Shown: positions 1 through 6,565, counted from the stretch's first letter. The stretch is DNA of 9,300 nt from Bacteroidota bacterium (GCA_023426425.1 JAFAAT010000036.1:1-9300); one strand, 5' to 3'. Program-made: numbers and translations. The notes: a model not told the origin generated them from the letters alone.

Positions 1-51
1 CAGTTCGACGAGCATAGTGATCGCCGTTTCCAGTTTTTGTTGCTGGCTCAT
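1..51 (-). CDS. 5' end of an unidentified gene, cut by window edge
   Basis: An ATG at 51 opens a frame reading MSQQQKLETAITMLVEL, which is still open at position 1. It begins 10 nt after the stop codon of the minus-strand gene ending at 62, so the two are probably co-transcribed. The 17 visible residues look like an amphipathic helix and carry no signal peptide. That is too little to assign a family. Genes next to STAS-like proteins of this type are often signalling proteins, but that is only a guess here. Confidence 0.55.
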   Translation of the reverse strand, partial: MSQQQKLETAITMLVEL

Positions 52-61
52 GCTTTTTTAT

Positions 62-475
62 TCAGGGTTTGTGTTGTTGCAGGAGCCAGGATCTTGCCTC
101 CTGGAGATCAGTAAACATCCTGGTAGGCAAGGCAGGCTTGGCTAGTCCTATGAAGAAGTTGGCAACTAGTTTCCCAAAGTTGGACTGGGTTAGAAGAGCA
201 ACTGCGGTGAGTATTTTCTGTGGTTCTGGTCCTGCATAAAACTTTCTTGCCTCGTTGCTCATTGATTTGACACGTGTCATGTCGATCAGGAAGGGACGTT
301 TGATTCCACCGGCCAACTTCATGTTGATTTCATGGTTTTCCATCGCGTGTTCCAGTGTATGCAGCTCCTGTGGCGCGCCGACGGCCATAATAATTCCATC
401 TTCATCCAGCCAGGTAAGGCCAGAAGAAGAATGTAGCGCATGTGGAGGTGGCACTATAGAGTCGAGGGTTTTCAT
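62..475 (-). CDS. STAS/SpoIIAA-like domain protein (DUF7793-type)
   Basis: A 137-aa soluble protein without signal peptide or membrane segments. The chosen start is the ATG at 475; a TTG one codon upstream is also in frame but less likely. The central segment RPFLIDMTRVKSMSNEAR (about residues 60-77), followed by a stretch rich in small and hydrophobic residues and a C-terminal block ending PTRMFTDLQEARSWL, matches my memory of the small STAS/SEC14-like proteins labelled DUF7793 in Bacteroidota. In that fold a buried strand (FLIDMTRV) precedes a helix, and related anti-sigma-antagonist proteins work by protein-protein contact; whether this one is phosphorylated is unknown. It precedes a second gene by only 10 nt, suggesting a two-gene signalling unit. 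No exact TAnnTTTG promoter element was found upstream. The family call is moderately secure; the role is not known. Confidence 0.7.
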   Translation of the reverse strand: MKTLDSIVPPPHALHSSSGLTWLDEDGIIMAVGAPQELHTLEHAMENHEINMKLAGGIKRPFLIDMTRVKSMSNEARKFYAGPEPQKILTAVALLTQSNFGKLVANFFIGLAKPALPTRMFTDLQEARSWLLQQHKP

Positions 476-640
476 CAATGCAGCGTTTTAGACTTGCTGA
501 AAATTATAAAAATCTGATTGGTTTTAATCCCGGCGTGCAAACTTCGAGCCAGGTACCAGGCAGGTCAATGGGTATCATTGGCCGGATTTCTACCACCCTA
601 TAGTAGAATCAGCGCCAGAAGGTTGCACAGCGTGGTAAGT

Positions 641-2173
641 TTACCTGTACACTGTCAATTTCCTTTGAACTGAAAACTCCCTGCCAGACAACAGCAGCAA
701 GTACTGCCCATTCGGAAACTCAGAGAGGTCAATTGAAAAACTGGTCCCACTAATCTCTTTGGTCATCAGAATTCTTCCAAATAAATCGGATACCTGAATC
801 CTGTCAGCGAGCGGTGTGGTAATGCGCAATTGCAACAAACCTGTGGTAGGATTCGGGAAAAGCGCAAAATTCTGCGCCTCTGTATTGCGGATACTATTGC
901 TGGTTACGTCCAGCCTGGCAATAAATCTGTTTTCAGTGGGACTACTAAACAAAGTGTCATTCTCAAATACTGCATGAGGCCAAAAATGACCGCAAAACAA
1001 GAAACCATTCCCCGCCAGTGCACCTGAGGATGGCGCATTTCCTGTGTAAGGCTTTGACCAGATTACGTTCCCTGAAGCATCATAATTTATCAATGCCGAA
1101 GAATCAACAGTGATAATGCCACCTCCGCCTACGAGTGAAACAAAGTATTCGCTGCTATTCTTTCGTGCCCACTGGGCATTACCAGATGAATCATACTTTG
1201 CAATGAATGACTTCACGTTCGGATAATAAAGAGTATCTGCGCCGAAAACAGTATTGTCACTAAGTTTGCCTGTCAGAACGAACCCGCCGTCGCTGAGAAT
1301 GGAAACGTTCATTCCCGTAGAAACGCCCTTGAGACTTCGTGCCCAGAGTACATCTCCATTTTTGTTACGCTTTACGAGAAATGCGTGTCCAAAACCATGA
1401 GTCAACAGCGTTGTACCAATGGTGATTGAATCTATGTACCACCCTGTTTGCATGGTACTGCCGTCAGGGAATACTGCTATACCTGCACTCCTGCTTTGAT
1501 AGTTACTTTGGCCTTCGCGCCTCCCCCAGATAAGGTCACCCGTCGGACTGAATTTGAAGACAAACAGTCTATCGTTATCTCCTGTAAGTGTATCCGTGCC
1601 AAACACTATATCGCCAACTATAGTGGCGGGCATGTAAAAATTACCCTGCGAGTCTATTCCGCTCTGGAACAATGTTTCAGCATAGTCTGTGCTGAAACCC
1701 GGACGTGCCCAGAGAAAATCCCCATTATTCCTATAAGCAGCCACAAAAATACCTTCGACGCCATAGGGACTAACATACTGTTGACCGCCAAGTGTTATCA
1801 CGCTATGAAATATTCCGGAGATAAAAATCTTCCCATCTTTTGCTACGGTCAAAGAGCTAATAAGGTCGTTGGATACATCACCTTCGCTGATTGCCCATAA
1901 AAAATTTGCTGCGGGATCAAACTTCGCAATAAAAATGTCCAGGGCACCGGAAGCGGTAAGGATCGTGCCTTCAATGTTGACTTCATTTTCAAAAGTTCCA
2001 TAGAGGTATACATTCCCGGAATCGTCTGAAGCGACATTGACATTCAAATAGTTTGAAAGGCGGCTGGGGTCATCATATTGGATCACTTTCTTTGCCCAAC
2101 TCCAGGTTGGAGATTGTGCATGTACCGTATAGGTCCCACACAAAAGAATCAACAATCCCAGAAGTAGTCGCAT
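641..2173 (-). CDS. Secreted beta-propeller-like protein with T9SS sorting domain
   Basis: A 510-aa exported protein. The frame stays open 20 codons further upstream to 2233, but the ATG at 2173 gives a proper Sec signal peptide (MRLLLGLLILLCGTYTVHAQ, cleavage expected after VHA). The body contains a recurring blade motif of the form F-[IV]-x-K-[FY]-[DS]-x-x-G-[ND]-x-x-W-[AG]. Examples sit near residues 81, 143, 204, 265, 323 and 360, with a truncated copy at 417. Spacing is mostly 57-62 residues, as in SBBP-type propeller repeats. Residues about 436-510 form a type IX secretion type-A sorting domain: FALFPNPTTG, a VSDLFGR strand, then DLSEFPNGQYLLLL. Such domains direct cargo through the outer membrane and are then removed. 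The ligand or function of the propeller cannot be told from sequence. It lies divergent from the CNNM-type gene and has no obvious operon partner. Confidence 0.85.
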   Translation of the reverse strand: MRLLLGLLILLCGTYTVHAQSPTWSWAKKVIQYDDPSRLSNYLNVNVASDDSGNVYLYGTFENEVNIEGTILTASGALDIFIAKFDPAANFLWAISEGDVSNDLISSLTVAKDGKIFISGIFHSVITLGGQQYVSPYGVEGIFVAAYRNNGDFLWARPGFSTDYAETLFQSGIDSQGNFYMPATIVGDIVFGTDTLTGDNDRLFVFKFSPTGDLIWGRREGQSNYQSRSAGIAVFPDGSTMQTGWYIDSITIGTTLLTHGFGHAFLVKRNKNGDVLWARSLKGVSTGMNVSILSDGGFVLTGKLSDNTVFGADTLYYPNVKSFIAKYDSSGNAQWARKNSSEYFVSLVGGGGIITVDSSALINYDASGNVIWSKPYTGNAPSSGALAGNGFLFCGHFWPHAVFENDTLFSSPTENRFIARLDVTSNSIRNTEAQNFALFPNPTTGLLQLRITTPLADRIQVSDLFGRILMTKEISGTSFSIDLSEFPNGQYLLLLSGREFSVQRKLTVYR

Positions 2174-2225
2174 ATACCATATTTTAGCTAAAATTACTAT
2201 GTCAAACCCGGCAATCAAACAGCTA

Positions 2226-2245
2226 TCTGACACAGATCTGTCAGA
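2226..2245. repeat. Inverted repeat with nested AGATCT palindrome
   Basis: TCTGACA (2226-2232) and TGTCAGA (2239-2245) are perfect inverse complements around a 6-nt centre. Within it, ACAGATCTGT (2232-2241) is itself a perfect 10-bp palindrome containing the hexamer AGATCT. It lies in the 205-nt gap between two divergent genes, 53 nt upstream of the minus-strand propeller gene start. No T-run follows on either strand, so it is not a usual terminator; an operator for a dimeric regulator is possible. Confidence 0.4.
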
Positions 2246-2333
2246 AATAATCAGAGGTGCTAGAAAATACCTTTTGCTGAGTCACCAAAGCAATTACCTA
2301 CAGAGGCCATGAATACAATCCACCCGATCTGTT

Positions 2334-2341
2334 TACTTTTG
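2334..2341 (+). promoter_or_regulatory. Candidate -7 element of the CNNM-type gene
   Basis: TACTTTTG fits the Bacteroidota -7 consensus TAnnTTTG and ends 37 nt before the start codon at 2379. No TTG is present at the expected -33 distance, so this is only a half-match. About four to five such octamers are expected by chance over both strands of the window; position is the main argument. Confidence 0.35.
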
Positions 2342-2378
2342 ACACTACCGGCACTTGTCATTTGCCTGAAAAAGCTGA

Positions 2379-3674
2379 ATGGAAATCATTATTATTCTAC
2401 TCCTTATATTACTCAACGGCGTCTTTTCCATGTCCGAAATAGCCCTGGTCTCGGCCAGAAAGACAAGACTGGAAGCAGCTGCCGGCAAGGGCAACAGAAA
2501 AGCCCGAAAAGCATTGAAGCTGGCTAACAACCCCAATCGCTTTCTTTCTACTGTACAGATTGGCATCACCCTGATAGGCATTCTCACCGGTATCTACAGT
2601 GGTGAAAAGATCACCGATGATGTCACTGCTTTCATCAACCAGTTTGCAGCCCTGCAACCGCACAGCGAAAGCATAGCAATTACCCTGGTGCTGATTCTCG
2701 TAACCTATTTCTCCCTGGTGCTGGGCGAACTACTCCCTAAACGCGTTGGCCTGATCGCCCCCGAAGCAATAGCCAAATCTATGGCTGGACCCATGGAGCT
2801 GCTATCGAAAATTACAGCCCCATTCATCTGGCTGCTTACCAAAACTACCGACCTGCTGATACGAATTCTCGGGATTAAAAAGACGAATGAAAGCCAGGTA
2901 ACAGAAGAAGAGATACGCGCTATCATACAGGAAGGCACCAGTGCAGGGGCTATAGAAGAAATAGAGCAGGATATAGTAGAAAACGTATTTCACCTGGGCG
3001 AGAAGCATGCAAGTTCCCTGATGACCCAACGCAGGGATATCAGTTGGCTGGATATCAATGAAACGCCTAAGGAAATCATGACGCGGATTGTGGAGACCCG
3101 GCACAAACTATACCCTGTTTGCGATGGAGACCTGGACAATGTGAAAGGTATCTTGTTTATCAAAGAGATTTTCAGTGATGTGGTGGAGGGTAAACCTCTG
3201 GACCTTCAACACCACATGAAGCCCGCAGTATTTCTGCCGGAGCGGATGAAGGCCTACAGGGCTCTTGAGGAGATGCGCCGCAGGAAAAGCAGTGTATCGC
3301 TCATCATCAATGAGTTTGGCGGTGTGGAAGGCTTGCTGACCATCAACGACATCATTGATACCCTCGTCACAGATTTCACGGAAGAAGTGACACAGCAGGA
3401 AATCATAGCAAGGGCTGATGGAAGCTATTATGTGGACGCCTCCATTTCACTCAGTGATTTTTGCCGGTTCTTTGACATTGAAACAGACGACGAAGTGATG
3501 CAGAACTACCAATCTGTGGGCGGGCTCGTGCTGGACAAGGCGCAACGCTTCCCTGAAACCGGCTTCAGGTTTCACTGGAGCGGACTGGAAATAGAAGTGG
3601 CAGACCTTGATGGCAATAGAATCGATAAGCTGGTCGTGGCGAAGAAACCATTGGAATTTGACGGTGAGGAATAA
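2379..3674 (+). CDS. CNNM/CorC/HlyC-family membrane protein (DUF21-CBS-CorC)
   Basis: A 431-aa inner-membrane protein of the widespread family once called hemolysin-like (TlyC/HlyC), now grouped with CNNM/CorC proteins linked to Mg2+ or Co2+ transport and efflux. The DUF21 membrane domain spans about residues 1-165, with hydrophobic segments near 1-16, 57-74, 98-116 and 145-165 and the family motif LGELLPKR at 115-122. A cytosolic CBS pair follows (about 205-335), including NEFGGVEGLLTINDIID at 311-327, the usual second-CBS signature. A CorC_HlyC domain closes the protein (about 345-425; VGGLVLDKAQRFPETG at 380-395). Length and domain order are complete. The ATG at 2379 starts directly at the first membrane helix; no upstream in-frame alternative looks better. 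The family call is firm; the transported ion is inferred from relatives, and T9SS-bacterium homologues such as gliding protein GldE share this architecture. Confidence 0.92.
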   Translation: MEIIIILLLILLNGVFSMSEIALVSARKTRLEAAAGKGNRKARKALKLANNPNRFLSTVQIGITLIGILTGIYSGEKITDDVTAFINQFAALQPHSESIAITLVLILVTYFSLVLGELLPKRVGLIAPEAIAKSMAGPMELLSKITAPFIWLLTKTTDLLIRILGIKKTNESQVTEEEIRAIIQEGTSAGAIEEIEQDIVENVFHLGEKHASSLMTQRRDISWLDINETPKEIMTRIVETRHKLYPVCDGDLDNVKGILFIKEIFSDVVEGKPLDLQHHMKPAVFLPERMKAYRALEEMRRRKSSVSLIINEFGGVEGLLTINDIIDTLVTDFTEEVTQQEIIARADGSYYVDASISLSDFCRFFDIETDDEVMQNYQSVGGLVLDKAQRFPETGFRFHWSGLEIEVADLDGNRIDKLVVAKKPLEFDGEE

Positions 3675-3686
3675 CTGGTAGGTTTG
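3657..3686 (+). promoter_or_regulatory. Promoter-like TTTG-N18-TAGGTTTG at the 3' end of the CNNM-type gene
   Basis: TTTG at 3657-3660 and TAGGTTTG at 3679-3686 are separated by 18 nt, close to the Bacteroidota -33/-7 arrangement. The first element lies in the last codons of the gene and the second just beyond its stop. Transcription would start near 3692 and meet the hairpin at 3730-3747 within about 40 nt. No plus-strand gene follows, so the product could only be a short RNA or an antisense transcript. The match may be chance. Confidence 0.3.
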
Positions 3687-3729
3687 ACTATTCTCCTATC
3701 AGAGGAAAACAAAGGGATCAGTTTCTTGG

Positions 3730-3749
3730 AATGCTACTTGTAGCATTTT
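3730..3749 (+). terminator. Hairpin terminator after the CNNM-type gene
   Basis: AATGCTAC (3730-3737) pairs perfectly with GTAGCATT (3740-3747) around TT, or as a 7-bp stem with a CTTG loop. On the plus strand the stem ends in a TTTT run. CTTG at 3725-3728 and CAAG at 3750-3753 can extend the base of the stem. It begins 55 nt after the CNNM-type stop and abuts the stop of the convergent endonuclease gene. On the minus strand no T-run follows, so it should act mainly on plus-strand transcripts. Confidence 0.6.
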
Positions 3750-4363
3750 CAAGGTTCGATGCCTAAGATTAATAGTGGAACAGGTGGATTACCACGACCG
3801 TGCCGCAAGACATTGTAAACTTCACCCTCATAATATGCAACTCCTGATGACATTTGTTGTTGCATTTTTTTGGTGGGCAATACTTCAATTCCAACGTTTA
3901 TAATTCCCCCGGAATAAAACAAAAGGTGCTTCACAAATAAATCGAAAGCCACAAAGGCGTACTTTCCAAACTGCACTTCAATTGCAATCCCTTCTTTTAC
4001 AAAATCCGTTTGTTTAAATGATGAAATAGGGTTTTTTATTCCGCTTTGCTCTAGATGCTTCTTCTGTTGGTCATAAGGTAGCGGAACAATTTCCTGCATT
4101 AATTTCCTATCTGTAGTCACGTAGTATCTATAGCGGCTTTCGCTCCACCCTTTCTCCCTAAACGCTTCGATAAATGCTCTGTTTAAAGCTACAGGGCTAA
4201 AAAGCATTCGCCCAACCATGCCTTTTTCCCTGCTCTCCTTCGTCATAAGCTTTGTCGCATCAATGCTCTTAATCAGCTGTATCAGCTCCTTGTAGAGGTC
4301 TTTGTGATGCACGATTAAATACTCCTCGCCATTTAGATGGGAATACTTCTGAGCTATCTTCAT
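3749..4363 (-). CDS. BglII/BstYI-like type II restriction endonuclease
   Basis: A 204-aa soluble protein, predicted to cut DNA at the site protected by the upstream methyltransferase. The key region is QTDFVKEGIAIEVQFGKYAF (residues 118-137). D120, E129 and Q131 reproduce the D-x8-E-x-Q spacing of the BglII active site (D84, E93, Q95 as I recall them), and EVQFGKYAF resembles BglII EVQFSNYPF. An earlier segment, VGRMLFSPVALNRAFIEAF (50-68), resembles the VGSLIFDPVGTNQYI region of BglII. Length is near the 223 aa of BglII. The ATG at 4363 overlaps the methyltransferase stop as ATGA, implying translational coupling. BglII cuts A^GATCT and BstYI R^GATCY; the site for this enzyme is unknown and a GATC core is only a guess. 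Base composition is AT-rich compared with flanking genes, suggesting transfer as a unit with its methyltransferase. Confidence 0.8.
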   Translation of the reverse strand: MKIAQKYSHLNGEEYLIVHHKDLYKELIQLIKSIDATKLMTKESREKGMVGRMLFSPVALNRAFIEAFREKGWSESRYRYYVTTDRKLMQEIVPLPYDQQKKHLEQSGIKNPISSFKQTDFVKEGIAIEVQFGKYAFVAFDLFVKHLLFYSGGIINVGIEVLPTKKMQQQMSSGVAYYEGEVYNVLRHGRGNPPVPLLILGIEP

Positions 4364-5328
4364 TTATTGTGTTTTATACTATGCCCGTTTAAATTTTCGA
4401 GAGGCAGCCATTCAAGCGGAAATTTTGAAACCTTATCGTTTCCTGTGGGTCTGTGGATCGGCTTGTTGATAGGTCGTATTTTAAGCATTCCTTCTTTGAA
4501 ACTTGCAATGCGCTTTCTTGCTATTTCGCAATATGTTTCGTTTCGTTCTATACCTAAGGCATTTCTATTGTTTTTAATTGCCGCTATTATAGAAGAACCA
4601 ACACCAGCGAATGGATCTAGTACCCAGCTTTGTTCTTCAGTCAATGCAAGAACACACCGTTCAACAAGTTCGATTGGAAACTGGCATGGGTGATCTGTTT
4701 TCTCGGGGTGATTTGATTTCACATTAGGGATATCCCACAAACCGGTGTCCCAATCTTGTTCAAGTATCTGCCAAATATCACTGGGATTTTTACCTAACGG
4801 ATTTCCTGAAGGTTGCCCCTTCTTCGGACCCTTGAAATGGCGTTTACCTGGGTACTTAGACGGAACCCTTACATTATCAAGATTGAAGATGTAATTATCG
4901 GTCTTGGTGAACCAAAGTATTGTTTCGTATCGTCCACTGAACCGATTTGAGGCATGTAGCCCATGACCGAAATGCCAGACAATGCGGTTGCGTAGTTTCA
5001 GGCCATGGTTCTTAAAGATTTGGTAGTAATAGATATCAAGAGGAAAAACTTCGCCTTTATCGATATAATTACCAACCTGCCAACATAAACTTCCGCGGTC
5101 TGAAAGGCAGCGTACAAGCTCATTTATTATTTCTTCTTGTGTTTGGAGATATTTCTCTATGCTTGTTTTCGTTTCGTACGATTTGCCAATGTTGTAAGGG
5201 GGTGAGGTAATTATTAGGTCGAATTTTCCATCATCCAGATGTTTGATAACATCTAAACAGTCACCTCTATTTATCTCGAATTGTGTATCAGGGCTAATGT
5301 ATTCAAACAGGGGTTCTTTCATCTTCAT
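4360..5328 (-). CDS. Beta-class type II DNA methyltransferase, probably N4-cytosine
   Basis: A 322-aa SAM-dependent enzyme that should methylate the recognition site of the endonuclease encoded immediately downstream. Motif order is that of the beta class: catalytic motif IV TSPPYN at residues 41-46 near the N terminus, RYETILWFTK (133-142), motif X around KTDHPCQFPIELVERC (210-225), then SAM-binding motif I VLDPFAGVGSS at 236-246 and the acidic motif II residue E261. Residues about 145-205, with many Gly, Pro and Lys, are the likely target-recognition region. An SPPY motif is more usual in N4-cytosine than in N6-adenine enzymes, but both exist. ATG at 5328 has an AGGA just upstream; a second ATG two codons inside (5322) is an alternative. 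The stop overlaps the endonuclease start by 4 nt. No controller protein gene is present. Family is certain; the methylated base and the target sequence are inferred. Confidence 0.9.
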   Translation of the reverse strand: MKMKEPLFEYISPDTQFEINRGDCLDVIKHLDDGKFDLIITSPPYNIGKSYETKTSIEKYLQTQEEIINELVRCLSDRGSLCWQVGNYIDKGEVFPLDIYYYQIFKNHGLKLRNRIVWHFGHGLHASNRFSGRYETILWFTKTDNYIFNLDNVRVPSKYPGKRHFKGPKKGQPSGNPLGKNPSDIWQILEQDWDTGLWDIPNVKSNHPEKTDHPCQFPIELVERCVLALTEEQSWVLDPFAGVGSSIIAAIKNNRNALGIERNETYCEIARKRIASFKEGMLKIRPINKPIHRPTGNDKVSKFPLEWLPLENLNGHSIKHNK

Positions 5329-5351
5329 ATCCTACTTCAGTTTATTGGCGT

Positions 5352-5359
5352 CAAATTTA
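5352..5359 (-). promoter_or_regulatory. Candidate -7 element of the R-M operon
   Basis: On the minus strand these bases read TAAATTTG, a perfect TAnnTTTG, ending 23 nt before the methyltransferase ATG at 5328. A transcript would start near 5346 and have a leader of under 20 nt. No TTG lies at the expected -33 spacing. It is the only candidate seen for the methyltransferase-endonuclease pair. Confidence 0.45.
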
Positions 5360-5551
5360 GTATATATTGTCAGCTTTTATGGTCTTGGAAGAATTGTATT
5401 CATCTTTGTGGAAAATTATTTCGACGTAACCTCTAGTTGAGTCGATCGCGCACCATGCATGCTGTCTATTCTCCGTTTCAGAATATATTCACTAAAACAA
5501 CAAAGACAATACGTATGTTTTTTCTATTTTACCAGCCTTAAAGCTTAAAAA

Positions 5552-6328
5552 ATGAAAAACTTAATCTCCGCCATCATGCTCCTCCTCGCCGGAGCCACTG
5601 CAACCTATGCACAAACCACAGCCACAGATTTTACTGCTTTGGATTGTAACGGCACCAGCCATACATTGTTCAGTGAATTAGATAATGGCAAGGTAGTGGT
5701 GCTTGCCTGGGTCATGCCCTGCTCTGCCTGCGAAGGCCCGGCAAAAACAGCCTATGATGCAGCCCAAACCTTTGCGACTTCTCATCCCGGCCAGGTACTA
5801 TTCTATCTTATTGATGACTACGGTGACAATAATTGTGCAGACCTTTCAAGCTGGGTAAGCAGCCAGAATATCGGCCACACCAGCAATATGGTAGTGTTTG
5901 AAAATGCAGGCATGGAGATCGATATGAACGACTATGGAACACCGGGGATGCCGAAAGTCGCTGTGGTAGGTGGTACTGACCACAAGATCTACTTCAATAA
6001 AAACAATAGCAGTGCAAATGATGCGGCCGGAATTACCTCTGCAATCCAATCAGCTTTGAATCCCACTTCTGTTGGAGAACTTGCCAATGATCTTAAGTTT
6101 AATGTGTCACCCAATCCTGCCATCGGCGCGCTTACTATCAGCTTAAGTACTCCGGTAAGAGAGGTAGTGATTTCTACGATTAATGGTCAGGTCGTAAAGC
6201 ACGAAACATATGACCAAGGAAGGGTGAACCCCGTGGTAGATATAACCGGATTAGCCAGCGGTAACTACCTGATAAGGCTGAAAGACGTGAATAATGCGCA
6301 AGGTCTGCAGCAAGTAGTGAAGCAGTAA
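5552..6328 (+). CDS. Secreted thioredoxin-fold protein with T9SS sorting domain
   Basis: A 258-aa exported protein. MKNLISAIMLLLAGATATYAQ is a Sec signal peptide with cleavage expected after YA at residue 20. Residues about 22-170 look like a thioredoxin/TlpA/AhpC-type fold: a strand VVVLAWVMP leading into the CxxC motif C57-S-A-C60, and GMPKVAVVG (132-140) with the likely cis-proline P134 opposite the active site. Two further cysteines, C32 and C95, could form a structural disulfide. Residues about 181-258 are a T9SS type-A sorting domain (FNVSPNPAIGALTIS, then DITGLASGNYLIRL). The protein therefore probably acts on the cell surface or outside it, in thiol-disulfide exchange or as a peroxiredoxin-like or binding protein. 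The CSAC dipeptide differs from thioredoxin CGPC and TlpA-like CxPC, so redox behaviour cannot be assumed. It is preceded by an AT-rich 223-nt gap with no clear promoter and has no operon partner. Confidence 0.82.
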   Translation: MKNLISAIMLLLAGATATYAQTTATDFTALDCNGTSHTLFSELDNGKVVVLAWVMPCSACEGPAKTAYDAAQTFATSHPGQVLFYLIDDYGDNNCADLSSWVSSQNIGHTSNMVVFENAGMEIDMNDYGTPGMPKVAVVGGTDHKIYFNKNNSSANDAAGITSAIQSALNPTSVGELANDLKFNVSPNPAIGALTISLSTPVREVVISTINGQVVKHETYDQGRVNPVVDITGLASGNYLIRLKDVNNAQGLQQVVKQ

Positions 6329-6340
6329 GTAGCTTTGATG

Positions 6341-6413
6341 TCGCCTGAGCAGGCGAAACGATACCTTCTTCAGCAGTTCGGCAACTGAAAAGCACCGTCT
6401 TTGGTTAGCAAAG
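6341..6413 (+). repeat. Three consecutive small hairpins after the thioredoxin-like gene
   Basis: TCGCCT/AGGCGA (6341-6346/6351-6356, loop GAGC), CAGTT/AACTG (6374-6378/6383-6387, loop CGGC) and CTTTG/CAAAG (6399-6403/6409-6413) follow one another within 85 nt of the stop codon at 6328. None is directly followed by a T-run; the nearest, about 20 nt beyond the last stem, lies in TAATTATTTTTTA. They may form a 3' UTR structure or a weak terminator. TAGCTTTG at 6330-6337 matches a -7 element but has no -33 partner. Confidence 0.3.
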
Positions 6414-6480
6414 GACAAGCAAACGTCTAATTATTTTTTATGATGCCAACCGCTATATGTACGACTCCCCTGCCCAAGTT

Positions 6481-6511
6481 TTTGTTGTAATGATTTTATT
6501 TCTTATTTTTG
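6481..6511 (+). promoter_or_regulatory. Promoter of the rimP-nusA-infB operon
   Basis: TTTG at 6481-6484 and TATTTTTG at 6504-6511 are separated by exactly 19 nt, an almost ideal Bacteroidota -33/-7 promoter. Transcription would start at about 6517-6519, some 50 nt before the rimP start codon. This is the best promoter match in the window and is correctly placed for the operon. Confidence 0.7.
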
Positions 6512-6533
6512 CATCGGAAATGAATCTAGTAGA

Positions 6534-6565
6534 AAGGGAACACGCCAGTGTTCCCTTGTTTTTTG
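6534..6565 (+). terminator. Terminator-shaped hairpin in the rimP leader (putative attenuator)
   Basis: AAGGGAACAC (6534-6543) pairs perfectly with GTGTTCCCTT (6548-6557) around loop GCCA, and the 10-bp stem is followed by GTTTTTTGG. It lies between the likely transcription start near 6518 and the rimP ATG at 6569, so it would act on the operon's own transcript and not as the terminator of an upstream gene. Premature terminators ahead of rimP have been proposed in other bacteria, and NusA feedback on its own operon is known in Bacillus subtilis. Regulation here is inferred; no alternative antiterminator helix was identified. Confidence 0.55.

Noticed and set aside
1448..1900. A 150-codon plus-strand frame inside the propeller gene
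   Set aside because: Entirely antisense to a well-supported secreted protein with signal peptide, repeats and sorting domain; no domain or leader of its own.
2174..2233. A longer N-terminus for the propeller protein starting at 2233
   Set aside because: It would bury the signal peptide behind 20 residues. The ATG at 2173 places the hydrophobic segment and the VHA-Q cleavage site correctly.
2773..2850. Minus-strand TAnnTTTG matches inside the CNNM-type gene (CAAATCTA, CAAAACTA on the plus strand)
   Set aside because: No minus-strand gene follows and no -33 element is seen. A few such octamers are expected by chance.
5329..5551. The AT-rich gap between the methyltransferase and the thioredoxin-like gene as a mobile-element scar or attachment site
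   Set aside because: I found no direct repeats, terminal inverted repeats or tRNA fragment flanking the R-M pair, only a short frame without coding character and a possible methyltransferase -7 element.
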